NCBI RefSeq assembly: GCF_000264945.2
Contig: NZ_CP013070.1
Location: 620,001-684,000, forward strand
Reading direction: 5' to 3'
DNA from: Sphingobium indicum B90A
GTDB lineage: Bacteria > Pseudomonadota > Alphaproteobacteria > Sphingomonadales > Sphingomonadaceae
DNA length: 64,000 bases
In this document: positions 44,049 to 53,500 of the stretch, in pieces
Numbering within the stretch: position 1 is the first letter of the stretch
How the letters are laid out: each line of letters opens with the position of its first letter
Notes under the pieces: model-generated
The model's input: the letters and a program-made list of their open reading frames with translations, nothing else
Told to the model about the DNA's origin: nothing
Database searches by the model: none
Made by a program: the position numbers and the translations under genes

Positions 44049-45157
44049 GCGAGGGATTGATCGTCGTCCTGCCGGAACGGCCGGGCGCGGAGCCGTTGTG
44101 GACGCGGGTGGCGAACGGCGCCGTGGTGCGGAAGGGGGCGGGGACGAACTGGCTCGCGGCCTGCGGCCTGGCGGCGCTGCCGGAGGATATGACGGTGATG
44201 CTGGTGCCGCCAGCGGCGCTGGTGACGCTGCACCAGGGCGCCTATCCCGACCTGCCGGCGCGGCAGGGCAGGGCGGCGGCGCGGCTGGCGGCCATGGCGG
44301 GCGGGATCGTGCCCGCCGACCAGCTTTTCGCCGCGGCGGACGAGAATGACGATCCGGCGCGGCCGCATTGCGTCGCCGTGGCGGCGCGGGCGGACATGCA
44401 GCACTGGCTGCTCTGGGCGCAGCATCATGGTCTGGACCCCGACATCATCGTGCCTGCCCCGCTGCTGTTGCCCGAACCGCAGGAGGGGTTCGAGCGCGGC
44501 GTGATCGGCGGCGAAGCGGTGCTGCGGGGGGCCGATCTGGCGCTGGCGGGCGACCTGGCCCTGCCGGAACTGGTCGGCGATGCCGTGGTGCGGGACGTTC
44601 CCGCAGGGCAGATCGATGCGCGGGCGACCGCCGCGCTGGACCGGCCGCCGCTCGACCTGCGGCAGGGCGACTTCGCCAAGCGGGTGCGGCGGTCCTTCGA
44701 CAAGCGGACCATGGCTCGCATCGCGCTGTGGAGCGCCCTCATCCTGCTCGTCAGCCTGTCCATCGCCCTGGTCGGCCTTGCCAAACGGCATTTCGCGGCG
44801 AGCAGGCTGGACGCGGAAAGCCTGGCCCTGGCGCGGCAGGTGGTGCCGGGGGCGAACGACCTCCTCCAGGCGGAGGTGGAGATGGACCGTCGGCTCGCGG
44901 CGCGGGGGGCGGGCGGCTATGCCTTCACTGCGCCCGTTTCCGGCCTGTTGAGCGCGATGCAGGACGTGCCGGGCGTATCGCTGACGGCGCTGTCGCGCGA
45001 TCCCGACGGGATGATCCGCGCCACGCTGGCGGCGGCGAAGGGGGATGACATCAACAGCGTGCTGCTGGCGTTGCAGGCGGCGGGCTTCACGATCACGGCG
45101 ACGCCTTCGCAGGATCCCGGCGGGCGGATGCTGGCGGACATCACGGTGCAGTCATGA
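44045..45157 (+). CDS. gspL: Type II secretion protein L
   Basis: 370 aa from a GTG start overlapping gspK (GTGA). Cytoplasmic actin-like N-terminal domain (LIVVLPERPG, WLLWAQHHGLDPDIIVPAPLLLP), one membrane helix at about residues 233-252 (IALWSALILLVSLSIALVGLA), and a periplasmic ferredoxin-like domain (GYAFTAPVSGLLSAMQDVPGVSLTAL). It couples GspE to the platform. Confidence 0.9.
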   Translation: MSEGLIVVLPERPGAEPLWTRVANGAVVRKGAGTNWLAACGLAALPEDMTVMLVPPAALVTLHQGAYPDLPARQGRAAARLAAMAGGIVPADQLFAAADENDDPARPHCVAVAARADMQHWLLWAQHHGLDPDIIVPAPLLLPEPQEGFERGVIGGEAVLRGADLALAGDLALPELVGDAVVRDVPAGQIDARATAALDRPPLDLRQGDFAKRVRRSFDKRTMARIALWSALILLVSLSIALVGLAKRHFAASRLDAESLALARQVVPGANDLLQAEVEMDRRLAARGAGGYAFTAPVSGLLSAMQDVPGVSLTALSRDPDGMIRATLAAAKGDDINSVLLALQAAGFTITATPSQDPGGRMLADITVQS

Positions 45158-45639
45158 TGGAACGGTTGCAGGCATTATGGGGCGAACGAAGCCCCCGCGA
45201 ACAATGGATGCTGGGCGTGATGTTCGCGCTGCTGGCGGTGGTGATCCTGTGGCTGGGCGTGGCGCGGCCGCTGGACGCGGCGCAGCGTTCGGCAGGGGAC
45301 GCGTTGCGGGAGGCGACGGACCGCAACGCCGCGATCCGCGCCAAGGTGACGCTGCTGAAATCCCTGCCGCGCACGACGGCGACGGTCGATGCGGGCGTGC
45401 CGCTGGAGCAGTTCATCGGCCAGAGCGCTGGCGAGGCCGGGCTGACGCTGGAACGCGCGCAGGCGCAGGGCGCGGACCGGATCGACATGGCGATGGCCTC
45501 CGTCCGGCCGGTCGCGCTGCTGTCATGGCTTGCCGCATTGGAAGGGCAGGGCATCCGGGTCGAAACGATGAGTGCGCGGCCGGCGGCGACGGCGGGCAGC
45601 GTATCGGTGCAGGCCGTGCTGGTGCGGGGCGAGCGGTGA
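45154..45639 (+). CDS. gspM: Type II secretion protein M
   Basis: 161 aa. Cytoplasmic stub with LWGERSPREQWMLGV, one membrane helix (MFALLAVVILWLGVARPL), then a periplasmic ferredoxin-like domain (AGLTLERAQAQG, LAALEGQGIRVETM). Partner of GspL. ATGA overlap with gspL and shared TGATG with gspN. Confidence 0.88.
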   Translation: MMERLQALWGERSPREQWMLGVMFALLAVVILWLGVARPLDAAQRSAGDALREATDRNAAIRAKVTLLKSLPRTTATVDAGVPLEQFIGQSAGEAGLTLERAQAQGADRIDMAMASVRPVALLSWLAALEGQGIRVETMSARPAATAGSVSVQAVLVRGER

Positions 45640-46355
45640 TGGGGCTTGGCCTTTCGCGACGGACGCGCATCGCGATCATCGCCCTGTTCGCGATGGGCTT
45701 CGTCATCTTCCTGCCGATGCGCATCGCGCTCGGCATGGCGGGGCTGGAGCGGCTGGGCGTGGCGGCGCGGGAGGTGCGCGGCACGGTGTGGAGCGGCGGG
45801 ATCGACCGGCTGATGCTGGGCACGGTGCCGCTGGGGTCGGTCCATGCCGGCCTGTCGCCCCTGTCGTTGCTGGCGGGACGGGCGCGGTTCGACGTCTGGC
45901 GCCGCAACGGCGCGGCGGACGATCTGGGCGGCGCGCTGACCGTCGGCTTCGGGCGCATGGGTATCGACGATGTGACGGGCGCGGTGCCGCTGGACCGGAC
46001 CTTCGCGCCGCTGCCGCTCAGCAGCCTTGTCATGGAAGATGTGTCGGCCTGGTTCTCCGGCGACCGCTGCGGCCATGCAGAGGGGCGCGTGCGGGCCCGG
46101 ATGGGGCAGTTTCCGGGCCTCAATCTGTCGCAGGGCCTTTCGGGCGTGGCCAGTTGCGACGGTGAAGCGCTGCTGTTGCCGCTGGTCAGCCAGTCGGGAC
46201 TGGAAAAGCTCGATCTGCGCATCTGGCGATCGGGTCGCTATCAGGCGGAAATGCGGGTGGAAACCGCCGACGCCGCCCTGGGCGAGGCATTGGCCAAGGC
46301 GGGCTTTGCAGAAGCCGGGGGCGCGCGCGTGCTGAAGATCGAAGGGACGCTGTGA
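45639..46355 (+). CDS. gspN: Type II secretion protein N
   Basis: 238 aa with an N-terminal membrane helix (IAIIALFAMGFVIFLPMRIALGM) and a periplasmic part typical of GspN (VRGTVWSGGIDRLMLGTVPLGSVHAGLSPLSLLAGRARFDV, two Cys in GDRCGHAEG and GVASCDGEA). Accessory inner-membrane subunit, present only in some T2SS. Overlaps both neighbours. Confidence 0.87.
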   Translation: MGLGLSRRTRIAIIALFAMGFVIFLPMRIALGMAGLERLGVAAREVRGTVWSGGIDRLMLGTVPLGSVHAGLSPLSLLAGRARFDVWRRNGAADDLGGALTVGFGRMGIDDVTGAVPLDRTFAPLPLSSLVMEDVSAWFSGDRCGHAEGRVRARMGQFPGLNLSQGLSGVASCDGEALLLPLVSQSGLEKLDLRIWRSGRYQAEMRVETADAALGEALAKAGFAEAGGARVLKIEGTL

Positions 46356-47113
46356 TCCAGGCCCTTCCCGCCCTGCTGGGCGCGACAGCCGGAGCCATAG
46401 CCGGGAGCTTCCTGGCCACGATCATCCTGCGCTGGCCCAGGGGCCGGAGCGTGCTGCGCGGCCGGTCGGCCTGCGACGGCTGCGGGCGCGTGCTTGGCGC
46501 AGTCGATCTGGTGCCGATGCTGAGCGCGCTGATTCAGCGGGGGCGGTGCCGGACCTGCGGCGCGCCCATCGATCCGCTGCATGGACGGGTGGAGGCGGGA
46601 TGCGCGATCATCGGCGCGCTTGCCCTGGGATTTGCGCCCGATCCGGGCGGGGTTGGATGGGCTCTGCTGGGTTGGCTGCTCCTGACGCTGGCGGTGCTCG
46701 ACAGGCGGCATTTCTGGCTGCCCGACGCGCTGACCCTGCCATTGGCCTTTCTGGGCTTCACCCTTGGTCCTTGGGCCACCGAAGCGACGATGGCGTATCG
46801 GGCGATCGGCGCGCTGGCCGGCTACCTCGCGCTGCTGCTGATCGCGACCGGCTATCGGCGGACGCGGGGGCGGGACGGGCTGGGCCTGGGCGACGCCAAG
46901 CTGCTGGGCGCGCTCGGCGCCTGGTTCGGCTGGCAGGCCTTGCCCTTCATCCTGCTGCTGGCGGCGAGCGTGGGGCTGCTGTCGGTCGTCGCCGTCATGG
47001 CGACGGGCAGGCGGGTCGATGGCACGACGCGGGTGCCGCTGGGCACCTTCCTCGCCATCGCCGCAGTGCCGGGATCGTGGCTCGCCACGATCCTCACCGG
47101 CGGCGGCGGATGA
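46352..47113 (+). CDS. gspO: Prepilin peptidase / N-methyltransferase
   Basis: 253 aa from GTG overlapping the gspN stop. Polytopic A24 aspartic protease. The zinc cysteines of the cytoplasmic loop are present (CDGC, CRTC), as are the two catalytic Asp sites: LDRRHFWLPDALTLP and GLGLGDAKLLGALGAW (GxGD). It cleaves and methylates the pseudopilins G-K encoded just upstream, which makes the system self-contained. Last gene of the operon. Confidence 0.94.
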   Translation: MIQALPALLGATAGAIAGSFLATIILRWPRGRSVLRGRSACDGCGRVLGAVDLVPMLSALIQRGRCRTCGAPIDPLHGRVEAGCAIIGALALGFAPDPGGVGWALLGWLLLTLAVLDRRHFWLPDALTLPLAFLGFTLGPWATEATMAYRAIGALAGYLALLLIATGYRRTRGRDGLGLGDAKLLGALGAWFGWQALPFILLLAASVGLLSVVAVMATGRRVDGTTRVPLGTFLAIAAVPGSWLATILTGGGG

Positions 47114-47150
47114 CGCGGCCAGAGAAATTTCACGATGCGGTGAAACCCCG

Positions 47151-47179
47151 TTGACCCATCAGCCCGCTCTGCTTATAGC
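47151..47179 (+). promoter_or_regulatory. Promoter of tRNA-Met
   Basis: TTGACC, 17-bp spacer, TATAGC; predicted start about 30 bp before the tRNA. Same architecture as the tRNA-Ala promoter. Confidence 0.65.
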
Positions 47180-47220
47180 GCCGCCTCACCGCAGGGCACG
47201 GCCCGGCGGACGGCCCATGG

Positions 47221-47297
47221 GGCGGAGTAGCTCAGCTGGTTAGAGCAGCGGAATCATAATCCGCGTGTCGGGGGTTCAAGTCCCTCCTCCGCTACCA
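47221..47297 (+). tRNA. tRNA-Met (anticodon CAT)
   Basis: 77-nt cloverleaf. Acceptor GGCGGAG with CTCCGCT (first pair G-U) followed by A and encoded CCA; D arm GTAGCTCAGCTGGTTAGAGC; anticodon stem GCGGA/TCCGC with loop ATCATAA; T arm GGGGG-TTCAAGT-CCCTC. A normal first pair and no initiator-type GGG/CCC anticodon stem indicate elongator Met. A CAT tRNA-Ile2 cannot be excluded from sequence alone. It is the probable integration site of the adjacent island. Confidence 0.92.
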
Positions 47298-47474
47298 TTG
47301 GCTTATCCGGAAGCTTCCGGCAGCTTCCGTATTTTTCCAAAAATCGAAATAATAGCAGAGGGTTGCGGGTGATTCGCGTCCGCATGCGCCCATGGCCTTC
47401 CACATGCAGCCAGATTTGGTGTGGGGGTATTTTGGGGGTAGTTTTGCGGAGTATCGGAAAGGAGCGATACCCCC

Positions 47475-48728
47475 ATGCCTCTGACGGAGACTCAAGCCAA
47501 GAATGCCAAGCCTCGCGAGCGAGCGTACAAGCTTGCCGATAGCGAGGGCTTGTTCCTGCTCGTCCAGCCGAACGGCACGAAGCTTTGGCGGATGAAGTAC
47601 CGAGTTGCAGGCAAGGAGAAGTTGCTGTCGTTTGGCGCTTATCCGGCGTTGGGGATCGCCGCCGCCCGGGACAAACGCAAAGCGGCCAAGGCGCTCCTTG
47701 CCGAGGGCAAGGATCCAATAAAGGCCAAGGGGGAGGTGATATCGGAGCACGGTGACACCTTCTACATGGTAGCGAAACGCTGGCACGAGAACCGCCAGTC
47801 GGCATTGAATCCAGCGCATGCCGAACGTGTCTGGTCACGAATGGAGCGGGACGTTTTCCCCTCCCTAGGACAGAAGCTGATCCACGAGATCACTGCCCCA
47901 GAGGTCCTGGACATGATCCGCAGGATTGAGACACGAGGCGCGCTCGATATCAGTCGGCGTGCCAAGCAAGGGGTAGGGCAGGTCTTTCAGTTCGCGATTG
48001 CTTGCGGGCTGGCATCCAGCGATCCCACTGCTCACCTCAGTGGCGCCCTCAAGCCTCGGCCGAGGGTGAAGCACATGAGCCGCCTTCCTTTGGTGGAGAT
48101 ACCTGCGTTCCTCGAAAAGCTGCGAGCCTACCAAGAGGAAGGTGACCGGCGCTCGGCGATCACCCGCGATGCAGTGCTATTCGCCTTGCTAACCTGGGTC
48201 AGGACAAAAGAGCTTCGACTGGCCGTCAAATCCGAATTTGAAAATCTCGATGGTACGGAACCCGTTTGGCGGATTCCGGCTGCGCGCATGAAGATGGGGC
48301 GCGAACACCTCGTTCCACTGTCAGCCCAGGCCGCACTCATTGCTAGAAAAATGGTATCGGCGGCGACCGGTGATTACCTGTTTCCCGGGACCCACCCAGA
48401 CAAGCCGTTGTCTGAAAACACGATGATCTATGCGCTTTACCGCCTTGGATATCATAGTCGCCAGACCATCCACGGCTTTCGAGGACTCGCCAGCACCTGG
48501 GCGAACGAGCAATTGGTTGAATTTGGCAAGCCAGCGATGTGGATCCGGAAGTACCATGAGGATTGGGTCGAGTTGCAGCTCGCTCATTCAGAGAAGGATG
48601 ATGTCCGGGGAGCTTACAACGCGGCGGAATATCTCGCGCCCCGCCGGCGAATGATGCAGGATTGGGCTGACTTCCTCGATGGGCGGAAGGTCGTCGACAT
48701 CAGGAAAGGGCGAAAGCGCGCCGCGTGA
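47475..48728 (+). CDS. Tyrosine recombinase/integrase, P4-like
   Basis: 417 aa. N-terminal DUF4102 arm-binding domain (LTETQAKNAKPRERAYKLAD, GLFLLVQPNGTKLWRMKYR), core-binding domain (about residues 95-190), catalytic domain with the Arg in WVRTKELRL, HGFR, HSEKDD and the Tyr nucleophile in GAYNAAEYL. AAGGAG ribosome site. It catalyses insertion at the tRNA-Met 177 bp upstream. Intact length, so likely functional. Confidence 0.94.
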   Translation: MPLTETQAKNAKPRERAYKLADSEGLFLLVQPNGTKLWRMKYRVAGKEKLLSFGAYPALGIAAARDKRKAAKALLAEGKDPIKAKGEVISEHGDTFYMVAKRWHENRQSALNPAHAERVWSRMERDVFPSLGQKLIHEITAPEVLDMIRRIETRGALDISRRAKQGVGQVFQFAIACGLASSDPTAHLSGALKPRPRVKHMSRLPLVEIPAFLEKLRAYQEEGDRRSAITRDAVLFALLTWVRTKELRLAVKSEFENLDGTEPVWRIPAARMKMGREHLVPLSAQAALIARKMVSAATGDYLFPGTHPDKPLSENTMIYALYRLGYHSRQTIHGFRGLASTWANEQLVEFGKPAMWIRKYHEDWVELQLAHSEKDDVRGAYNAAEYLAPRRRMMQDWADFLDGRKVVDIRKGRKRAA

Positions 48729-48782
48729 CGCCCGTCAGGAGAAGCATTCAATCTGATCAAATGGCATTTGACGCAGTTCGTA

Positions 48783-49439
48783 TCAAAACTGCCAGTGCCG
48801 TAGGACGTCGCGGACATATCCGGGCGTTTCGCCATTCCGGGGAATGCCACCAGCACGTTCAACTGCCCCCGGTCCCGCATTGTAGGCAGCCACCGCGAGG
48901 TGGACCACGCCAAACCTGTCGAGCATCTGCCGCAGGTATCGCGCAGCGCCGAAGATGTTTGCCATAGGATCGAAGCGATTGAAGACCCCAAGCTCCTTTG
49001 CGGTTGCTGGCATCAGCTGTCCGAGACCTGCTGCGCCTGCTGGGCTGATGGCAAAGGGGTTGTATCGAGACTCCGTCCATACAAGTGCATCGAGCAGGCC
49101 CGAGGGCAATGAATATTTCGCTTCCGCCGCATAGACGTGGGGCAGATAGCTCGCCCGCCGAAAGTCGGATGGACCTGGTTTGGCCTTGGGTTCGTATCTG
49201 TATGGCAGTTTGACCCGGCCATTTTGCGGGATCGTCAGAACAGGTGCCGGCCCGTCCTGGACGGATCGCCAAAGCCCATGCTCGACCAGCTGGAAGCCGT
49301 TGGATGTTTCAGCAATGCGGATGCCATCGGAATGGCTGGCCGGGGCGTCGATCGTGGCTGGCGCTGCTAGGTCCTGGGCACTGGCGGGGATAGCAGAGGT
49401 GATCGCGATGCCCGCGATCAAGAGAGTTCTGATTGTCAT
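48783..49439 (-). CDS. Lytic transglycosylase (SLT, VirB1-like)
   Basis: 218 aa from the ATG with a signal peptide (IRTLLIAGIAITSAIPASAQ); an in-frame ATG at 49487 lacks support. Soluble lytic transglycosylase domain: catalytic Glu in LVWTESRYNPFAISPAGAAGLGQLMP, then GAARYLRQMLDRFG and VAAYNAGPGAVER. It opens peptidoglycan in the periplasm. Such genes on integrative elements usually aid conjugative machinery assembly, though no such machinery is seen here. Confidence 0.9.
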   Translation of the reverse strand: MTIRTLLIAGIAITSAIPASAQDLAAPATIDAPASHSDGIRIAETSNGFQLVEHGLWRSVQDGPAPVLTIPQNGRVKLPYRYEPKAKPGPSDFRRASYLPHVYAAEAKYSLPSGLLDALVWTESRYNPFAISPAGAAGLGQLMPATAKELGVFNRFDPMANIFGAARYLRQMLDRFGVVHLAVAAYNAGPGAVERAGGIPRNGETPGYVRDVLRHWQF

Positions 49440-49564
49440 TTCTCGATCCTTGTCTAGTCGAATCGAGTGAGAACATATAAAGAACAAGCGATGTAGGAAA
49501 ATTGGAATGGCGCAAGTGCAGAGCGGAGGCTGCGCGGGGAGGGCACCTCAACCGGAGAAGGTCG

Positions 49565-50461
49565 ATGCCCCCGTTAGACAAAGTTCATCAACTTGAACGC
49601 CGCGCCCGCACGATCGTCGAAAGCCTTCAGGGTACATGGTATCGGGGCAAAGGCATGTGCTGCTGCCCCGCGCACGACGACCGCACTCCCTCACTGAGCG
49701 TGACACTGGGGCGCATAGCGATCCTGTTTCATTGCTTCGCGGGATGCTCGAATGATGAGGTGATTGCCGCACTCGACCGCCAGGGTATTCGCAGCCGTGA
49801 CCTGTTCGATGGCTCGGGTGCCGTTGCCGCTGATCGACCGGAAAAAAGGGCCTTCAATTCCAACGCGCGGCGTTTGTGGCACTCGGCGACGGCGATCTCC
49901 GACAGCCCTGCCGAAGGATACCTCGCGCAGCGCGGGATCCTGCGTGCCTCTGATCAGCTCCGTTATCTCGAGCGCACGCCGCTCGGACCACGTGGTGCGG
50001 TCCAGTTCCTCCCTGCAATGTTGGCTGCCGTCACGACTGACATGGGCATAATCGCGATCCACAGGACATTTCTCGACGCGCCGAGCGCAAAGCTCGCCGC
50101 TTTCGATCGGCCGAAGCGTGCATTGGGAAGCCTCGGCTGTGGGGCTGTCAGACTTGCCTCGCCGGCCGCAGGCCGGTTGGGCCTTGCCGAAGGTATCGAA
50201 AGCGCCCTGTCAGCCATGCAGCTGTCCGGGATTCCTTGCTGGGCAACGCTCGGTAACGAACGGTTCGGCCTCGTCGCGATTCCAGAGAGTGTGCGCGAGC
50301 TCCACTTGTTCATCGACAATGATCCGGGAGGCGAACTCGCGGATCAGCGAGCGCGACAGGCCTATTCTGCATCAGGCCGTGCGATCCGCTCGCGAGCCCC
50401 AGCATCGATCGGTTTCGACTGGAATGACGAACTCAAGGCAAGGCTCGCTCGCGAAACCTGA
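49565..50461 (+). CDS. Toprim domain protein with CHC2-like zinc finger (primase-like)
   Basis: 298 aa from the ATG preceded by GGAGAAGG. N-terminal zinc-binding motif CCCPAHDDRTPSLSV ... FHCFAGC as in DNA primases; C-terminal Toprim fold (GLAEGIESALSAMQLSGIPCWATLGNERF, LHLFIDNDPGGELADQRA with the DxD-like acidic site). It probably has a role in element replication or transfer. First of the backbone pair with the large helicase gene, 75 bp downstream. Confidence 0.87.
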   Translation: MPPLDKVHQLERRARTIVESLQGTWYRGKGMCCCPAHDDRTPSLSVTLGRIAILFHCFAGCSNDEVIAALDRQGIRSRDLFDGSGAVAADRPEKRAFNSNARRLWHSATAISDSPAEGYLAQRGILRASDQLRYLERTPLGPRGAVQFLPAMLAAVTTDMGIIAIHRTFLDAPSAKLAAFDRPKRALGSLGCGAVRLASPAAGRLGLAEGIESALSAMQLSGIPCWATLGNERFGLVAIPESVRELHLFIDNDPGGELADQRARQAYSASGRAIRSRAPASIGFDWNDELKARLARET

Positions 50462-50497
50462 TCAGCATGCCAGAGGGGAGGGGGCCTTCGGCTGATT

Positions 50498-50521
50498 GAG
50501 GCCTGCGAGACGCAGGACCTC
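50498..50521 (+). promoter_or_regulatory. Hairpin leader before the helicase gene
   Basis: GAGGCCTGCG - AGA - CGCAGGACCTC, a 10-bp stem with one bulged A, followed within a few bases by the TCAGGAGG ribosome site. May control translation of the 1413-aa protein. Confidence 0.5.
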
Positions 50522-50536
50522 GTCAGGAGGTTTCCC

Positions 50537-53500
50537 ATGTCCAACTCTTCCCTCGCCTTCGCATTCGATCCACCATCTCCGCCGCTTGTCGTGACGGCAG
50601 CCAAAGCAATGGCGTTGCAATTGGCAGCAGGCAGCGCGATTTCGCGTAGCGACATCAACCGCGTCATGACGGACCACTTCGGCGGAACCGATGCACTTGG
50701 GGCATGGTCAGTCCGTGATGCTCACGCTGCGCTCGAGCTGGCGCAGGTTCAACACCTGCAAGCCTCAGATCAGATCCAGCTCAAGAGCCCTATCGACGAG
50801 GCGGATCAGTTCTTCTGCGGCCTCGATGCCCAAGTGCCGACCCAAAGCAATCGCAGCGACGAGCAGATCGAATGGCAGCAGTTTGCAACGCCGCCGCGCC
50901 TTGCCTGGCTCGCTGCCCGGGCTTGCGCGCTGGCCACTGGCGAGCTTGTGCTGGAACCCTCGGCCGGAACAGGCATGCTCGCTGTCTGGGCCGCCAAGGC
51001 TGCCTCCCGCCTTGCCCTCAACGAAATCTCGCCGCTGCGCCGCGACTGCCTTATTGCGGCGTTTCCGACCGCCCGCGTGACCGGACATGATGCTGAGCTG
51101 ATCGACGAATTGCTCGATCCGGCCATCAGCCCCAGCGTCGCGCTGATGAACCCTCCCTATTCCCACGGCATTGAGCGAGGGCACGATAGTCGCACTGGCT
51201 CGCGCCATCTGCGGTCGGCCTGGAACCGTCTGGCGTCCGGGGGGCGGCTTGTCGCGATCATGCCTGAATGGTTCGACTGCGCGAAGTTCCTGGCGGGGCT
51301 GAAGGGACCGATCTCGCTGCGGCTCAATGCCGCCGTCGAACGCGCGTTCGTCAAACAGGGCACCGGCATCACCACCCGGCTGTTGGTCTTCGACAAGGTG
51401 GAAGGCTCCAATGAGCCTGTCGCTATCCGCACAAACGACTTTCGCCAGCTGGTCGATCTTGTCGATGCTTTGCCGGCTCGCGCCAGCTTGGAGGCTGTTA
51501 CTGAGCAATTGAGCCTTCCGGCTCGTGCGCCGTTTCGCCTCGTGGCCGCTCCGCGCAGGCCGCTGCCTACACCAGCCAGGATCACGCCTTCAGCCTCCGC
51601 CATCGGGTCGCTCACTTACCAGTCGCTTGAAACCCCTGCGCGGCTTGCCCCTCAGGTTGGCCACTATCTGCCCTATCGCCCGAGCAGGATTGTGATCGAT
51701 GGCGCGGCCGAGCATCCGACGCCGCTCGTCGAATCTGTTGCCATGGGGTCGATCGCCGCACCGATGCCCGAAGCGGTGCCGCAGCTGCCCAACGGTCTGG
51801 TTGCCAAAGGGCTGCTGTCGGCAGCCCAAGCAGAGACTCTGATCTACGCGGCAAGCGCCCATGCGCGCGATCTCCCCGGCCGGTTCGAACCGGAGGACAA
51901 GGGCTGTTCGCTCAAGGCGTCGGCGGAAGGTCAGGTCTACCGGCAAGGCTATTTCCTCGGGGATGGAACCGGCGCTGGTAAGGGCCGCCAGGTCGCGAGC
52001 GTTATTCTAGATCGCTGGGTTCGCGGCGAACGCCGCCATATCTGGATTTCGAAGAACGAGGCACTGCTGGAAGACGCTCGCCGCGACTGGGCCGCCCTCG
52101 GCGGTCTCCCGATCGACATCCAACCGCTCGCGTCCTGGAAGCTGGGAACCCCCATTGCGATGCGCGACGGGATCCTCTTCGTCACCTATCCGACCCTCCG
52201 TTCAGGCCGAAACGATGCAACGCGGCTTGATCAGATCGTCGCCTGGGCCGGTGACAATTTCGACGGCGTCATCGTGTTCGACGAAGCGCACGCCATGGCC
52301 AACGCTGCCGGCGGGGAAGGATCGCGCGGCAAGGTCAAGGGATCGGAACAAGGCATTGCTGGGGTGCGTCTGCAGAACCTGCTGCCCCGGGCAAGGGTGC
52401 TCTACGCTTCGGCCACCGGAGCATCCGACGTGAATAACCTCGCCTATGCGACGCGCCTCGGGCTCTGGGGGCCGGAGACCGCCTTCGCCAATCGCGAGGC
52501 CTTCGTTGCCGACATTCGCGACGGCGGCATAGCAGCGATGGAACTGGTTGCGCGGGATCTCAAATCGCTCGGTCTTTACACGGCCCGGGCCCTTTCGTTC
52601 GCCGGTGTCGAGTATGAGATCCTCGAGCATTGCCTGACCGAGGATCAGATCGCGGTCTACGATGCCTATGCCGAAGCCTGGGCGATCATCCACGCCAACC
52701 TGCGTGAAGCGCTGGAAGCCACGCGGATCGTCGACAGCGAAACAGGCGGGACGCTCAACTCCGGTGCCAAGTCCGCAGCCATCTCGATCTTCGAGGGCAC
52801 CAAGCAGCGCTTCTTCGCGCAGCTGCTTCTGTCGATGAAGCTACCAAGCCTATTGCCCGCCATCGATGCGGCGATTGCTGATGGGCAGGCTGTTGTCGTC
52901 CAGCTGGTCTCGACGGCAGAAGCCATGCTCGACCGCCGGCTTGCCGACCTCTCGGACGAGGAACGCGAAGCGCTGGAGATCGACCTGTCCCTTCGGGAAT
53001 ATGTGATCGACTATCTCGCCAAGAGCTTTCCTGTTCGCCTGATGGCAGTGTTCACCGACGAAAATGGTAATCCTCGCTCCGAGCCGATGAGTGATGAGCA
53101 AGGCGCACCGGTGCTCTGCCGCTCCGCACTTGCCGCGCGCGACCGGATGATTGAGCAGCTCTGCGCCTTGCCGCCCATCGCCACTGCACTTGATGCCATC
53201 ATCGAACGCTTCGGCGTTGATCAGGTGGCGGAAGTCACTGGCCGGACGCGTCGGCTGATCGTCGGCCGCGGTGGTCGCCAGAAACTCCAATCCCGCTCGC
53301 CGCGCGCCAATGTCGCCGAGACCCAGGCCTTCATGGACGGCGCGAAGCGCATCCTGGTGTTCTCCGATGCCGGAGGAACCGGGCGCAGCTACCATGCTGA
53401 TCTGGCCGCGAAGAACCAGGCCCGCCGCGTCCACTTCCTGCTCGAGCCGGGCTGGCGGGCTGACGCCGCAATCCAGGGGCTTGGCCGCACCAATCGCACC

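Noticed and set aside
47254..47838. Minus-strand ORF ending EEGLEPPTRGL
   Set aside because: The C-terminus is antisense to tRNA-Met and the rest is antisense to the integrase gene.
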